A stretch of DNA of 64,000 bases from Streptomyces pyxinicus (GTDB taxonomy: Bacteria > Actinomycetota > Actinomycetes > Streptomycetales > Streptomycetaceae). Position numbers and translations under genes: made by a program. The stretch spans positions 62,001-126,000 of the forward strand of contig NZ_JANUGP010000005.1 in NCBI RefSeq assembly GCF_024753135.1, in the 5' to 3' direction. Under the pieces are notes generated by a model, which was not told the DNA's origin, ran no database searches, and saw only the letters and a list, made by a program, of their open reading frames with translations. Below, piece after piece: positions 1-8,379 of this stretch (the stretch's first letter is position 1; each line of letters opens with the position of its first letter).

Positions 1-379
1 GCACGTCCCGGCGGGTCGACTCCAGCAGCTCCCGCCGCTCGCCGTAGGTGCTCTCGCCCTCGCGGACCAGTTCCGCGTACCGCACCATGTCGGCCACCGG
101 CATGCCGGTCAGGCGCAGCTTGTTGACGAACTCCAGCCAGTCCAGGTCCCGGTTGCGGTACCGGCGCTGGCCGGTGTGCGAGCGGTCCACGTGCGGCATC
201 AGCCCGATCCGCTCGTACCAGCGCAGGGTGTGCGCGGTCAGCCCGGTGCAGGCGACGGCCTCACTGATCGTGTAGTGGTCCTGCCCGTCCGGGCGGGGGT
301 GGGGCGGAGGCGGGGCGGAGCAGCGGTCGGCGGGGCCGGCGGCCGTGGCACCGGCCGGCATGGTCTGCGTCACCGTCAT
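1..379 (-). CDS. MerR-family transcriptional regulator (C-terminus beyond left edge)
   Basis: The translated N-terminal 126 residues contain the MerR winged-helix signature: YTISEAVACTGLTAHTLRWYERIGL, a Gly/Gln-Arg-Arg-Tyr-Arg segment, then a WLEFVNKLRLTGMPV helix. Family members bind a dyad between over-spaced -35 and -10 elements and untwist it when they sense a ligand. The first ~36 residues are a Pro/Ala-rich tail ahead of the domain. ATG at 379 is chosen because a MerR-type promoter (-35 TTGCCT, 19-bp spacer, -10 TAGCGT) ends 7 nt upstream, giving a leaderless message. An in-frame ATG at 361 is the alternative. The effector domain and hence the ligand lie outside the window. Confidence 0.85.
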   Translation of the reverse strand, partial: MTVTQTMPAGATAAGPADRCSAPPPPHPRPDGQDHYTISEAVACTGLTAHTLRWYERIGLMPHVDRSHTGQRRYRNRDLDWLEFVNKLRLTGMPVADMVRYAELVREGESTYGERRELLESTRRDV

Positions 380-386
380 GCCCTCC

Positions 387-417
387 ACGCTAAGACCTTC
401 GAGTGCACTCCAGGCAA
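387..417 (-). promoter_or_regulatory. MerR-type autoregulated promoter with 19-bp spacer and dyad
   Basis: On the minus strand TTGCCT (417-412) and TAGCGT (392-387) are separated by 19 bp, the over-long spacing typical of MerR-controlled promoters. A perfect 10-bp palindrome GAGTGCACTC (410-401) sits in the spacer. The predicted start point coincides with the ATG at 379. Binding by the adjacent MerR protein is inference. Confidence 0.6.
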
Positions 418-476
418 GCGGGACCGGTGTGAAAACGGCAAGACGCGGGCCACGGTCGGTGGCTAGCGTGCGGCGC

Positions 477-953
477 ATGAGTCTCGTACGCCGGGCCCGG
501 CCCGAGGACGCCGGGGAAGTGCTGCGCCTGCGGCAGGTGATGATCGACTCGGTGTCCGGGGCGGACCGGGGCGGCCCCACCGCCTGGCACGCCGACTCGC
601 TGCCGGCGCTGCGCGGGCGGCTGGCCGAGCCGGACGGGGGCTTCGCCGCCTTCGTCGTGGACCACCCGGACCGGCCGGGGGCGCTGGCCGCGCTGGTGTG
701 CGGGACGCTGGAGTACCGCATCGGCCAGTCCGGGAACCCCGAGGGGCGGGTCGGGTACGTGTTCAGTGTCGCGACCGACCCGGACGCCCGGCGCCGCGGC
801 TACGCCCGCGCCTGCATGGCCGAGCTGCTGGAGTGGTTCCGGGAGCGGGGGGCGCGGCGGGTCGACCTCCACGCGTCGGCCGAGGGCGAGTCGCTGTACG
901 CGTCCCTCGGCTTCGTCCGCAAGCCCGACCCCTCGATGCGGCTGGTGCTGTGA
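477..953 (+). CDS. GNAT-family N-acetyltransferase
   Basis: This 158-residue protein is a typical single-domain GNAT. The beta-4 strand YVFSVATDPDARRRGYARA carries the Q/RxxGxG/A-type acetyl-CoA pyrophosphate loop (RRRGYA). A later strand, RRVDLHASAEGESLYASLGF, matches the C-terminal GNAT motif in which a Tyr helps protonate CoA. The protein would transfer an acetyl group to an unknown small-molecule or peptide amine in the cytoplasm. ATG 477 is preceded 7 nt upstream by TAGCGT (464-469), consistent with a leaderless transcript. The gene diverges from the MerR gene. The substrate cannot be inferred. Confidence 0.85.
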   Translation: MSLVRRARPEDAGEVLRLRQVMIDSVSGADRGGPTAWHADSLPALRGRLAEPDGGFAAFVVDHPDRPGALAALVCGTLEYRIGQSGNPEGRVGYVFSVATDPDARRRGYARACMAELLEWFRERGARRVDLHASAEGESLYASLGFVRKPDPSMRLVL

Positions 954-971
954 GCCGCATAGGCTCGCCGC

Positions 972-1796
972 ATGTCCTTGCAGAGCCTGGCGCAGATCGA
1001 GAACTGGCCCGTGACCACCGCCGCCGCGGGCGTCGTACGAGCCGACGGAACCGTCCTCGGGACGCACGGGCCCGCCGGGCACCGCTTCCCGCTCGCCTCC
1101 GTCACCAAGCCGCTGGCGGCCTACGCGGCGCTCGTCGCGTACGAGGAGGGCGCCGTCGAGCTGGACGAGCCGGCCGGTCCGCCCGGGTCGACGGTGCGTC
1201 ACCTGCTCGCGCACACCTCCGGACTGGCCTTCGACGAGCACCGGGTCACGGCCCCGCCCGGGGAGCGGCGCCTGTACTCCAACGCCGGGTTCGAGCAGCT
1301 CGGGGACCATATCGCCAAGGCGACGGACATCCCGTTCGGGGAGTATCTGCGGCAGGCCGTGCTGGAGCCGCTGGGCATGACCTCGACCTCGCTGGCGGGC
1401 TCCCCGGCCAAGGACGGCGTGTCCACCGTCGAGGACCTGCTGCGGTTCGCGGCCGAGGTGCAGGCGCCCCGGCTGCTGGACCCGCGCACGGTCGCGGAGG
1501 CGATGAGCGTGCAGTACCCGGGCACCAAGGGCGTGCTGCCGGGCTACGGCCACCAGAACCCGAACGACTGGGGGCTCGGCTTCGAGATCCGGGACGCCAA
1601 GTCACCGCACTGGACGGGCGGTTCGTCCTCGCCGCGCACCTTCGGCCACTTCGGGCAGTCCGGTACGTTCCTGTGGATCGACCCCGACGCGGGCCTCGCG
1701 GCGGTCGCGCTGGCGGACCGGGCGTTCGGGCCCTGGGCGACCGAGGCGTGGCCGGTGCTCACCGACGCGGTGCTCCAGGAGGCCCGCACCCGGTGA
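972..1796 (+). CDS. Beta-lactamase-fold serine hydrolase (class C/esterase type)
   Basis: The 274-residue protein has the three landmarks of the serine beta-lactamase/DD-peptidase fold: SVTK (Ser43-Lys46, SxxK nucleophile motif), YSN (102-104) and HFG (226-228, replacing KTG). It has no signal peptide, so it is probably a cytoplasmic esterase or amidase rather than a secreted beta-lactamase. ATG 972 follows TAGGCT (960-965) by 6 nt, again suggesting a leaderless message just after the GNAT gene. The stop at 1796 lies 12 bp from the convergent pirin gene. The actual substrate is unknown. Confidence 0.85.
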   Translation: MSLQSLAQIENWPVTTAAAGVVRADGTVLGTHGPAGHRFPLASVTKPLAAYAALVAYEEGAVELDEPAGPPGSTVRHLLAHTSGLAFDEHRVTAPPGERRLYSNAGFEQLGDHIAKATDIPFGEYLRQAVLEPLGMTSTSLAGSPAKDGVSTVEDLLRFAAEVQAPRLLDPRTVAEAMSVQYPGTKGVLPGYGHQNPNDWGLGFEIRDAKSPHWTGGSSSPRTFGHFGQSGTFLWIDPDAGLAAVALADRAFGPWATEAWPVLTDAVLQEARTR

Positions 1797-1808
1797 TGCC
1801 GGCGCCGG

Positions 1809-2465
1809 TCAGCGGCTCAGCTCCCACAGCAGCAGCTCGGCCGCGCCGATCGCCTCCGCCGTGAGGCCGCTCTCCCCGGTGACCCGCGCCGCGTCACCGG
1901 CGTGCAGGTCCTCGTCGCCCAGCCGGACGGCCCCGCGCACCACGTGCACGTACACCAGGGCGGCGTCCGGTACGGCGACCCGCTCCCCCGGCGCCGGCCG
2001 GCGCACGTGCAGCAGGGCACCGGCCGCGGACACGGCGTACGGGGTGGCGTCGGCGATGCCCGGCACCAGCGCGTACGACGGAGTGCCGCCCGGCTCCAGC
2101 GGGGCCAGCCAGGTCTGGACGAAGGTCAGCGGGGTGTCACCGTCGTTGCGCTCGGCGTGCCGCACCCCGGCCGCCGCGCTCAGGTGCTGGACGTCCCCGG
2201 CGCGCACTGTCGTCGCGTGCCCGGCGGAGTCCCGGTGGGTCAGCTCGCCCGCCACCACCCAGGTCACGATCTCGGTGTGGCTGTGCGGGTGTTCGCCGAA
2301 ACCGGCGCCGGGTGCGAGGCGCTCCTCGTTGCAGGCGATCACCGCGCCGAAGCGCAGGTTGTCCGGGTCGTAGTGCGGGCCGAAGGAGAAGGCGTGCCGG
2401 GTGTCGATCCCGGCGGCCGGGTCCCCGCCCCGGTAGCGCCCGTCGGCGCGCCGTACGTCTATCAC
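1809..2465 (-). CDS. Pirin-family bicupin protein
   Basis: The 218-residue protein has the pirin N-terminal cupin signature: an IDVRR start, HAFSFGPHYDPDN, then the metal-binding GFGEHPHSHTEIVTWV motif with His ligands, and a second, weaker cupin half. Pirins bind iron and act either as quercetinase-like dioxygenases or as redox-sensitive transcription cofactors. Which applies here cannot be told. GTG 2465 is chosen because a TACGGT hexamer lies 7 nt upstream on the minus strand and the family usually begins close to IDVRR. GTG 2474 is an in-frame alternative. Confidence 0.85.
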   Translation of the reverse strand: MIDVRRADGRYRGGDPAAGIDTRHAFSFGPHYDPDNLRFGAVIACNEERLAPGAGFGEHPHSHTEIVTWVVAGELTHRDSAGHATTVRAGDVQHLSAAAGVRHAERNDGDTPLTFVQTWLAPLEPGGTPSYALVPGIADATPYAVSAAGALLHVRRPAPGERVAVPDAALVYVHVVRGAVRLGDEDLHAGDAARVTGESGLTAEAIGAAELLLWELSR

Positions 2466-2582
2466 GGGCACCACCGTAGACGCGTCACGGGCAGCGCCGT
2501 GGACGCGTCACGCGCACCACCGTGGACGCCGACGGCGCCCCCGGCCGCACCCGCCGTCATCCCGATAAGGCAGTCTTGTCCC

Positions 2583-3788
2583 GTGCCCGAACCCGAATCC
2601 CACAGCAGCGACCCCGCAGGACGCGTCGCCCACTCGCACTCCGCGACCCTGAGACGGCTGGAGAAGTCCTCCGGGAACCTCGCCGCCCAGGCCATCGCGC
2701 GGATGGACGAGACCCTGCCGTGGTACCGGGCCATGCCGCCGGAGAACCGTTCCTGGATCGGACTGGTGGCGCAGGCGGGCATCGCCGCCTTCACCGAGTG
2801 GTTCCGGCGCCCGGACGCCCCGCAGGCGATCTCCACGGACGTCTTCGGCACCGCGCCGCGCGAGCTGACCCGGGCGATCACGCTGCGGCAGACCGTGGAG
2901 ATGGTGCGCACCACCATCGAGGTCATGGAGTCGGCCATCGACGAGGTGGCCGCGCCCGGCGACGAGGGTGTGCTGCGCGAGGCGCTGCTGGTGTACGCCC
3001 GGGAGATCGCCTTCGCCACCGCCCAGGTGTACGCGCAGGCCGCCGAGGCACGCGGTGCCTGGGACGCGCGCCTGGAGTCGCTGGTGGTGAACGCCGTGCT
3101 CAGCGGGGAGGCGGACGAGGGCGCCGTCAGCCGGGCCGCCGCGCTCGGCTGGAACTCGCCGGAGCACGTGTGCGTGGTGCTCGGGACGGCCCCCGACGGG
3201 GACAGCGAGCTGACCGTGGAGGCGATCCGGCGGGCCGCCCGGCACGCCAAGCTCCAGGTGCTCACCGGGGTCCTCGGGGCGCGGCTGGTGGTCATCGCCG
3301 GCGGCAGCGACAACCCGCTCGCCGTGGCCAGGTCGCTGATCGGGCCGTTCGCCGCCGGGCCGGTGGTCGCGGGTCCCGTCGTCCCCGACCTGCTGGCCGC
3401 GACCCGCTCCGCGCAGGCCGCCGCCGCGGGTCTGAAGGCGTGCATGGCCTGGCAGGACGCGCCCCGCCCGGTGCTGGCGGACGATCTGCTGCCCGAGCGC
3501 GCCATAGCGGGCGATCCGAGCGCCCGTGAGCAGCTGGTGGAGGAGATCTACAGACCGCTGGGGGAGGCCGGCTCGGCGCTGCTGGAAACGCTGAGTGTCT
3601 ACCTGGAGCAGGCGAGCAGTCTCGAAGGCGCGGCCCGGATGCTGTTCGTTCACCCGAACACCGTGCGCTACCGGCTCCGACGTGTGACTGATGTCACCGG
3701 ATGGTCGCCTTCCGATGTACGATCCGCCTTCACACTGCGGATCGCGCTCATCCTGGGGCGTCTGGCCGACGTCGAAGCCCAGGCATAG
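2583..3788 (+). CDS. fasR: FasR-type PucR-family regulator of fatty-acid synthesis genes
   Basis: The 401-residue protein ends in a CdaR/PucR-type helix-turn-helix (GAARMLFVHPNTVRYRLRRV, about residues 345-365), preceded by a GGDEF-like/CdaR middle region. Its position directly upstream of fabD-fabH-acpP-fabF matches fasR (SCO2386) of Streptomyces coelicolor, a reported activator of that operon. GTG 2583 is preceded by CAGTCT six nt upstream, suggesting leaderless transcription. Only 89 bp separate it from fabD, and an inverted repeat there is a plausible binding site. The assignment rests on the family and on synteny. Confidence 0.88.
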   Translation: MPEPESHSSDPAGRVAHSHSATLRRLEKSSGNLAAQAIARMDETLPWYRAMPPENRSWIGLVAQAGIAAFTEWFRRPDAPQAISTDVFGTAPRELTRAITLRQTVEMVRTTIEVMESAIDEVAAPGDEGVLREALLVYAREIAFATAQVYAQAAEARGAWDARLESLVVNAVLSGEADEGAVSRAAALGWNSPEHVCVVLGTAPDGDSELTVEAIRRAARHAKLQVLTGVLGARLVVIAGGSDNPLAVARSLIGPFAAGPVVAGPVVPDLLAATRSAQAAAAGLKACMAWQDAPRPVLADDLLPERAIAGDPSAREQLVEEIYRPLGEAGSALLETLSVYLEQASSLEGAARMLFVHPNTVRYRLRRVTDVTGWSPSDVRSAFTLRIALILGRLADVEAQA

Positions 3789-3790
3789 GG

Positions 3791-3811
3791 TTTTGTCGGG
3801 GGCCCACAAAA
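3791..3811. promoter_or_regulatory. Inverted repeat TTTTGT-N9-ACAAAA between fasR and fabD
   Basis: Perfect 6-bp arms at 3791-3796 and 3806-3811 flank a 9-bp G/C-only centre. The arms extend by GGG/CCC if one base is bulged. The site is AT-rich against a very GC-rich background and lies just after the fasR stop, upstream of fabD. It is a good candidate operator for FasR. A weak hairpin terminator for fasR is the alternative reading. Confidence 0.5.
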
Positions 3812-3877
3812 GCCCTCCGTGTTCTTCGTCCCTGTCCCCACGGGCGGCCGTGGCCGTCCCCAAGAGAGAGTGTGAGA

Positions 3878-4804
3878 GTGCTCGTACTCGTCGCTCCCGG
3901 CCAGGGTGCCCAGACGCCCGGCTTCCTGACTCCCTGGCTCGAACTGCCCGGTGCCGCGGACCGCGTCGCCGCCTGGTCGGACGCCATCGGCCTGGACCTC
4001 GCCCACTACGGCACCCAGGCCGACGCGGACGCCATCCGGGACACCGCGGTGGCCCAGCCGCTGCTGGTCGCCGCCGGTCTGCTGTCCGCCACGGCACTCG
4101 GTGACATCTCCGGGCTCGCGCCGGGCGCGGTGGCCGGTCACAGCGTCGGCGAGATCACCGCCGCCGTCTTCGCCGGGGTCCTGGACGACACCGCCGCGCT
4201 GGGCCTGGTCCGCAGGCGGGGTCTGGCGATGGCCGAGGCCGCCGCGGTCACCGAGACCGGTATGTCGGCGCTGCTCGGCGGCGACCCCGAGACCTCGGTC
4301 GCGCACCTGGAGAAGCTGGGCCTGACCCCGGCGAACATCAACGGCGCCGGCCAGATCGTCGCCGCCGGCACGCTGGAGCAGCTCGCCGCGCTGGCCGAGG
4401 ACAAGCCCGAGGGCGTCCGCAAGGTCGTCGCGCTGAAGGTCGCCGGCGCCTTCCACACCCGGCACATGGCCCCCGCCGTCGAGGCCCTCGCCAAGGCCGC
4501 CGAGCAGCTCGCGCCCGCCGACCCGAAGGTCGCCTACGTCTCCAACAAGGACGGCAGGGCCGTGACCTTGGGCGCCGAGGTGCTGGAGCGCCTGGTCGGC
4601 CAGGTCGCCAACCCGGTCCGCTGGGACCTGTGCATGGAGACCTTCAAGGAGCTGGGGGTCACCGCGCTCGTCGAGGTGTGCCCGGGCGGCACCCTGACCG
4701 GCCTGGCGAAGCGGGCGCTGCCCGGCGTCGCGACGCTGGCCCTCAAGACCCCCGACGACCTCGACGCCGCCCGCGCGCTCATCTCCGAGCACGCGCGGGC
4801 CTAA
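3878..4804 (+). CDS. fabD: Malonyl-CoA:ACP transacylase
   Basis: The 308-residue protein moves the malonyl group from CoA to the ACP phosphopantetheine to supply fatty-acid elongation and possibly polyketide synthases. It begins MLVLVAPGQGAQTPGFL, has the nucleophile elbow GHSVG (87-91, Ser89), and later AGAFHTRHMAPA containing the partner His. The length is normal for FabD. GTG 3878 is chosen over GTG 3872 because the purine run at 3863-3870 is then spaced 7 nt away. It opens the fabD-fabH-acpP-fabF operon, with 10 bp to fabH. Confidence 0.95.
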   Translation: MLVLVAPGQGAQTPGFLTPWLELPGAADRVAAWSDAIGLDLAHYGTQADADAIRDTAVAQPLLVAAGLLSATALGDISGLAPGAVAGHSVGEITAAVFAGVLDDTAALGLVRRRGLAMAEAAAVTETGMSALLGGDPETSVAHLEKLGLTPANINGAGQIVAAGTLEQLAALAEDKPEGVRKVVALKVAGAFHTRHMAPAVEALAKAAEQLAPADPKVAYVSNKDGRAVTLGAEVLERLVGQVANPVRWDLCMETFKELGVTALVEVCPGGTLTGLAKRALPGVATLALKTPDDLDAARALISEHARA

Positions 4805-4814
4805 GGAGCCGTAC

Positions 4815-5846
4815 ATGGCGAAGATCAGGCCCAGCAAGGGCGCCCCGTACGCGCGCATCCTCGGTGTCGGCGGCTACCGGCCGACCCGGGTGGTGCCCAA
4901 CGAGGTGATCCTGGAGACGATCGACTCCTCCGACGAGTGGATCCGGTCGCGCTCCGGCATCGAGACCCGGCACTGGGCGGGCCCCGAGGAGACCGTCGCG
5001 GCCATGTCGATCGAGGCGGCCGGCAAGGCGATCGCGGACGCCGGGATCGAGGCCGCGCAGATCGGCGCCGTGGTCGTCTCGACCGTCTCGCACTTCAGCC
5101 AGACCCCGGCCATCGCCACCGAGATCGCCGACCGGCTGGGCACCGACAAGGCCGCCGCGTTCGACATCTCGGCCGGCTGCGCGGGCTTCGGCTACGGCCT
5201 CACGCTCGCCAAGGGCATGGTGGTGGAGGGCTCCGCCGAGCACGTGCTCGTCATCGGCGTGGAGCGGCTCAGCGACCTGACCGACCTGGAGGACCGGGCC
5301 ACCGCCTTCCTGTTCGGCGACGGCGCCGGCGCGGTCGTCGTCGGCCCCTCCAAGGAGCCGGCCATCGGCCCGACGGTGTGGGGTTCCGAGGGTGACAAGG
5401 CCGCGACGATCAAGCAGACCGTCCCGTGGGACCGCTTCCGGCTCGGTGACCTGTCGGAGCTGCCCCTGGACAGCGAGGGCAACGTCAAGTTCCCCGCGAT
5501 CACGCAGGAGGGCCAGGCGGTGTTCCGCTGGGCCGTGTTCGAGATGGCGAAGGTCGCCCAGCAGGCGCTGGACGCGGCCGGGATCAGCGCGGACGACCTG
5601 GACGTCTTCATCCCGCACCAGGCCAACGTGCGGATCATCGACTCGATGGTGAAGACACTGAAGCTGCCGGAGCACGTCATGGTCGCCCGTGACATCCGCA
5701 CCACCGGCAACACCTCGGCCGCCTCGATCCCGCTCGCGATGGAGCGGCTTCTGGCGACCGGGGAGGCGAAGAGCGGCGACACCGCACTCGTCATCGGGTT
5801 CGGGGCGGGTCTCGTCTACGCCGCCACGGTCGTTACCCTCCCCTAG
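4815..5846 (+). CDS. fabH: Beta-ketoacyl-ACP synthase III
   Basis: The 343-residue initiating condensing enzyme joins a short acyl-CoA (branched-chain starters in Streptomyces) to malonyl-ACP. The catalytic triad is visible: Cys122 in SAGCAGFGYG, His268 in IPHQAN and Asn299 in TTGNTSAAS. ATG 4815 has an AAGGAG ribosome site straddling the fabD stop codon, so translation is probably coupled. Length and motif spacing are standard for the housekeeping enzyme. Confidence 0.96.
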   Translation: MAKIRPSKGAPYARILGVGGYRPTRVVPNEVILETIDSSDEWIRSRSGIETRHWAGPEETVAAMSIEAAGKAIADAGIEAAQIGAVVVSTVSHFSQTPAIATEIADRLGTDKAAAFDISAGCAGFGYGLTLAKGMVVEGSAEHVLVIGVERLSDLTDLEDRATAFLFGDGAGAVVVGPSKEPAIGPTVWGSEGDKAATIKQTVPWDRFRLGDLSELPLDSEGNVKFPAITQEGQAVFRWAVFEMAKVAQQALDAAGISADDLDVFIPHQANVRIIDSMVKTLKLPEHVMVARDIRTTGNTSAASIPLAMERLLATGEAKSGDTALVIGFGAGLVYAATVVTLP

Positions 5847-5951
5847 GCACTCCGTGCCGGATCTCGTGTCCGGTGCGGGAGCAGCACCGTCCGCCGCTCG
5901 CGCGGTGGGCGCCGTAAAACCGTCTGGAATATGGAAGAAGGAGCGCCTGAC

Positions 5952-6200
5952 ATGGCCGCCACTCAGGAAGAGATCGTCGCCGGTCTCGCCGAGATCGTGA
6001 ACGAGATCGCCGGGATCCCCACCGAGGACGTCCAGCTGGACAAGTCCTTCACCGACGACCTGGACGTCGACTCGCTGTCCATGGTCGAGGTCGTCGTCGC
6101 CGCCGAGGAGCGCTTCGACGTGAAGATCCCGGACGAGGACGTCAAGAACCTCAAGACGGTCGGCGACGCGACCGACTACATCCTCAAGAACCAGGCCTGA
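5952..6200 (+). CDS. acpP: Acyl carrier protein of fatty-acid synthase
   Basis: The 82-residue acidic four-helix protein carries the phosphopantetheine attachment motif DSLSM, with Ser41 as the modified residue. The surrounding acidic helix (DDLDVDSLSMVEVV) is the surface recognised by the Fab enzymes. ATG 5952 has a GAAGGAG ribosome site about 6 nt upstream; an upstream in-frame ATG at 5931 overlaps that site and is unlikely. It lies between fabH and fabF, as in other Streptomyces fab clusters. Confidence 0.96.
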   Translation: MAATQEEIVAGLAEIVNEIAGIPTEDVQLDKSFTDDLDVDSLSMVEVVVAAEERFDVKIPDEDVKNLKTVGDATDYILKNQA

Positions 6201-6285
6201 GCCACCCCTTAGGCCGCAGGCTGCAAGGCCCCGCCACCCGGCGGTGGCGCCGTCGAATCCCGTATCCGTTGGAGAAAGAATTCCC

Positions 6286-7548
6286 GTGAGCCCGACCAAT
6301 CACACCGTGGTCGTCACCGGTATCGGCGCAACCACACCGCTGGGTGGCGACGCGGCCTCGTTCTGGGAGGCCCTGGTCGCCGGCACGTCCGGCGTCAGCC
6401 TCCTGGAGCAGGACTGGGCGGCGCAGCTGCCGGTCCGTATCGCCGCGCAGATCGCCGTGGAGCCGGGCGAGATCCTCCCCCGGCCGCAGGCCCGCAAGCT
6501 GGACCGGTCCGCGCAGTTCGCGCTGATCGCCGCCCAGGAGGCCTGGAAGGACGCCGGCTACACCGCCAAGGCGGGCGAGGACGCGTCCGTGAACCCCGAC
6601 CGTCTGGGTGCGGTCATCGCCTCCGGCATCGGTGGCGTGACGACACTCCTGGACCAGTACGACGTGCTCAAGGAGAAGGGCGTACGCCGCGTCTCCCCGC
6701 ACACCGTGCCGATGCTGATGCCCAACTCCCCGGCGGCCAACGTCGGTATCGAGCTGGGTGCCCGCGCCGGTGTGCACACCCCGGTCTCGGCCTGCGCCTC
6801 GGGCGCGGAGGCCATCGGGTACGCGATCGAGATGATCCGCACCGGGCGTGCGGACGTGGTCGTGGCCGGTGGTACCGAGGCCGCCGTCCATCCGCTGCCG
6901 ATCGCCGCGTTCGGCAACATGATGGCGATGTCCAAGAACAACGACGACCCGCAGGGCGCCTCGCGTCCCTACGACGCCGGCCGGGACGGCTTCGTGCTCG
7001 GCGAGGGCGCCGGTGTGATCGTCCTGGAGTCCGAGGAGCACGCGAAGGCCCGCGGCGCCCGGATCTACGCGGAGGCCGTCGGCCAGGGCATCTCCTCCGA
7101 CGCGCACCACATCACCCAGCCGGAGCCGTCCGGCAACGGCATCGCGCAGGCGCTGCAGAACCTGCTGGACAACACGGACCTGAAGCCCGCCGAGATCGTG
7201 CACGTCAACGCGCACGCCACCTCGACGCCGCAGGGTGACGTGGCCGAGGTCAAGGCGCTGCGCAAGGTGTTCGGCGACGACGTCGACCACATGGCGATCT
7301 CCGCGACCAAGTCGATGACGGGTCACCTGCTGGGCGGCGCCGGCGGCATCGAGACCGTCGCGTCCATCCTGGCGCTGGTGAACCGCACCGCCCCGCCGAC
7401 CATCAACGTGACGAACCTCGACCCCGAGGTCGACGCGGACGTGGTCGTCGGCGAGGCGCGCCGGCTGCCCGAGGGCCGTATCGCCGCGCTGAACGACTCG
7501 TTCGGCTTCGGCGGCCACAACGTGGTGCTGGCGTTCCGCACCCTGTAG
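6286..7548 (+). CDS. fabF: Beta-ketoacyl-ACP synthase II
   Basis: The 420-residue elongating condensing enzyme has the catalytic set Cys170 (SACASGAEA), His310 (VNAHATSTPQGD) and His347 (KSMTGHLLG), with the GFGGHN loop near the C-terminus. It condenses acyl-ACP with malonyl-ACP through most chain lengths. GTG 6286 has a GGAGAAAG ribosome site 7 nt upstream. It is the last gene of the fab operon and is followed at once by a strong hairpin terminator. Confidence 0.96.
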   Translation: MSPTNHTVVVTGIGATTPLGGDAASFWEALVAGTSGVSLLEQDWAAQLPVRIAAQIAVEPGEILPRPQARKLDRSAQFALIAAQEAWKDAGYTAKAGEDASVNPDRLGAVIASGIGGVTTLLDQYDVLKEKGVRRVSPHTVPMLMPNSPAANVGIELGARAGVHTPVSACASGAEAIGYAIEMIRTGRADVVVAGGTEAAVHPLPIAAFGNMMAMSKNNDDPQGASRPYDAGRDGFVLGEGAGVIVLESEEHAKARGARIYAEAVGQGISSDAHHITQPEPSGNGIAQALQNLLDNTDLKPAEIVHVNAHATSTPQGDVAEVKALRKVFGDDVDHMAISATKSMTGHLLGGAGGIETVASILALVNRTAPPTINVTNLDPEVDADVVVGEARRLPEGRIAALNDSFGFGGHNVVLAFRTL

Positions 7549-7561
7549 AGAACGTGAGAGA

Positions 7562-7590
7562 GGGCCCTCACCGGAAGGTGGGGGCCCTTT
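7562..7590 (+). terminator. Intrinsic terminator of the fab operon
   Basis: An 11-bp stem (7562-7572 with 7577-7587, one G-U pair) closes a GGAA tetraloop and is followed by TTT. It sits 13 bp past the fabF stop and between convergent genes, so it may also stop transcription from the DUF3145 gene. Confidence 0.8.
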
Positions 7591-7607
7591 GCCATGGAGC
7601 CGAGGTG

Positions 7608-8102
7608 TCAGACCACCTGGTGCAGCCAGCGGACCGGGGCGCCCTCGCCCGCGTAGCGGAAGGGTTCCAGTTCGTCGTCCCAGGGCTTGCCGAGCAGCTT
7701 GGCGGTCTCGGCCTCCAGGTCGGTCTCACCGCGCTGGGAGCGGGTCAGGGCGGCACGCAGCCGGTCCTCGGGGATGAGGATGTCGCCGTGGATGCCGGTG
7801 ACGGCGTGGAAGATGCCCAGGTCGGGGGTGCAGCTGTAGCGCTCGCCCTCGGCGCCGGCGCACGGCTCCGCGGTGACCTCGAAGCGCACCAGTTGCCAGC
7901 CGCGCAGCGCGGAGGCCAGCTTGGACGCCGTACCGGCCTGGCCCTGCCAGGAGAACTCCGAGCGCCAGGTGCCGGGGGCCGCGGGCTGCCGGATCCAGTC
8001 GAGGCTGACGCGAGTGCCGAGCACCCCGGCGATGGCCCACTCGACGTGCGGGCACAGCGCGCGCGGCGCGGAGTGCACGTACAGAACTCCACGTGTCGTC
8101 AC
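7608..8102 (-). CDS. DUF3145 family protein
   Basis: The 164-residue protein begins VTTRGVLYVHSAPRALCPHV, the hallmark of the actinobacterial DUF3145 family, and has no known catalytic motif. It has no signal peptide or membrane segment. GTG 8102 is used because GGAGG lies 6 nt upstream; the frame stays open further upstream without another good ribosome site. It sits convergently behind the fab operon, as in S. coelicolor, where the neighbour SCO2391 belongs to the same family. No function can be assigned. Confidence 0.85.
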   Translation of the reverse strand: MTTRGVLYVHSAPRALCPHVEWAIAGVLGTRVSLDWIRQPAAPGTWRSEFSWQGQAGTASKLASALRGWQLVRFEVTAEPCAGAEGERYSCTPDLGIFHAVTGIHGDILIPEDRLRAALTRSQRGETDLEAETAKLLGKPWDDELEPFRYAGEGAPVRWLHQVV

Positions 8103-8379
8103 CGGAACCTCCGGGCAGAGCGGGACATCTTGCGGACGGGCTGGGCGGCCCTGGCGGACGGCCGCGTTGAGGGCGAGGCTACCTTGCGGCGGGGCAAGGA
8201 GAGTGACGTACCGTCGGTCCCACTGCCAGGAAACCTCTGCCATTCACCCAGGGGGACGCTTGTACGGGGGTCGACCGTTCCGGCGGACCCGGCCGGGAAC
8301 CCGCGCGCGTTGTTATGGGAGGGAGCATCGAAGGAGCACCGAGCGGACATCGGCACCAGGACGAGGGGATCGGCAGGGG

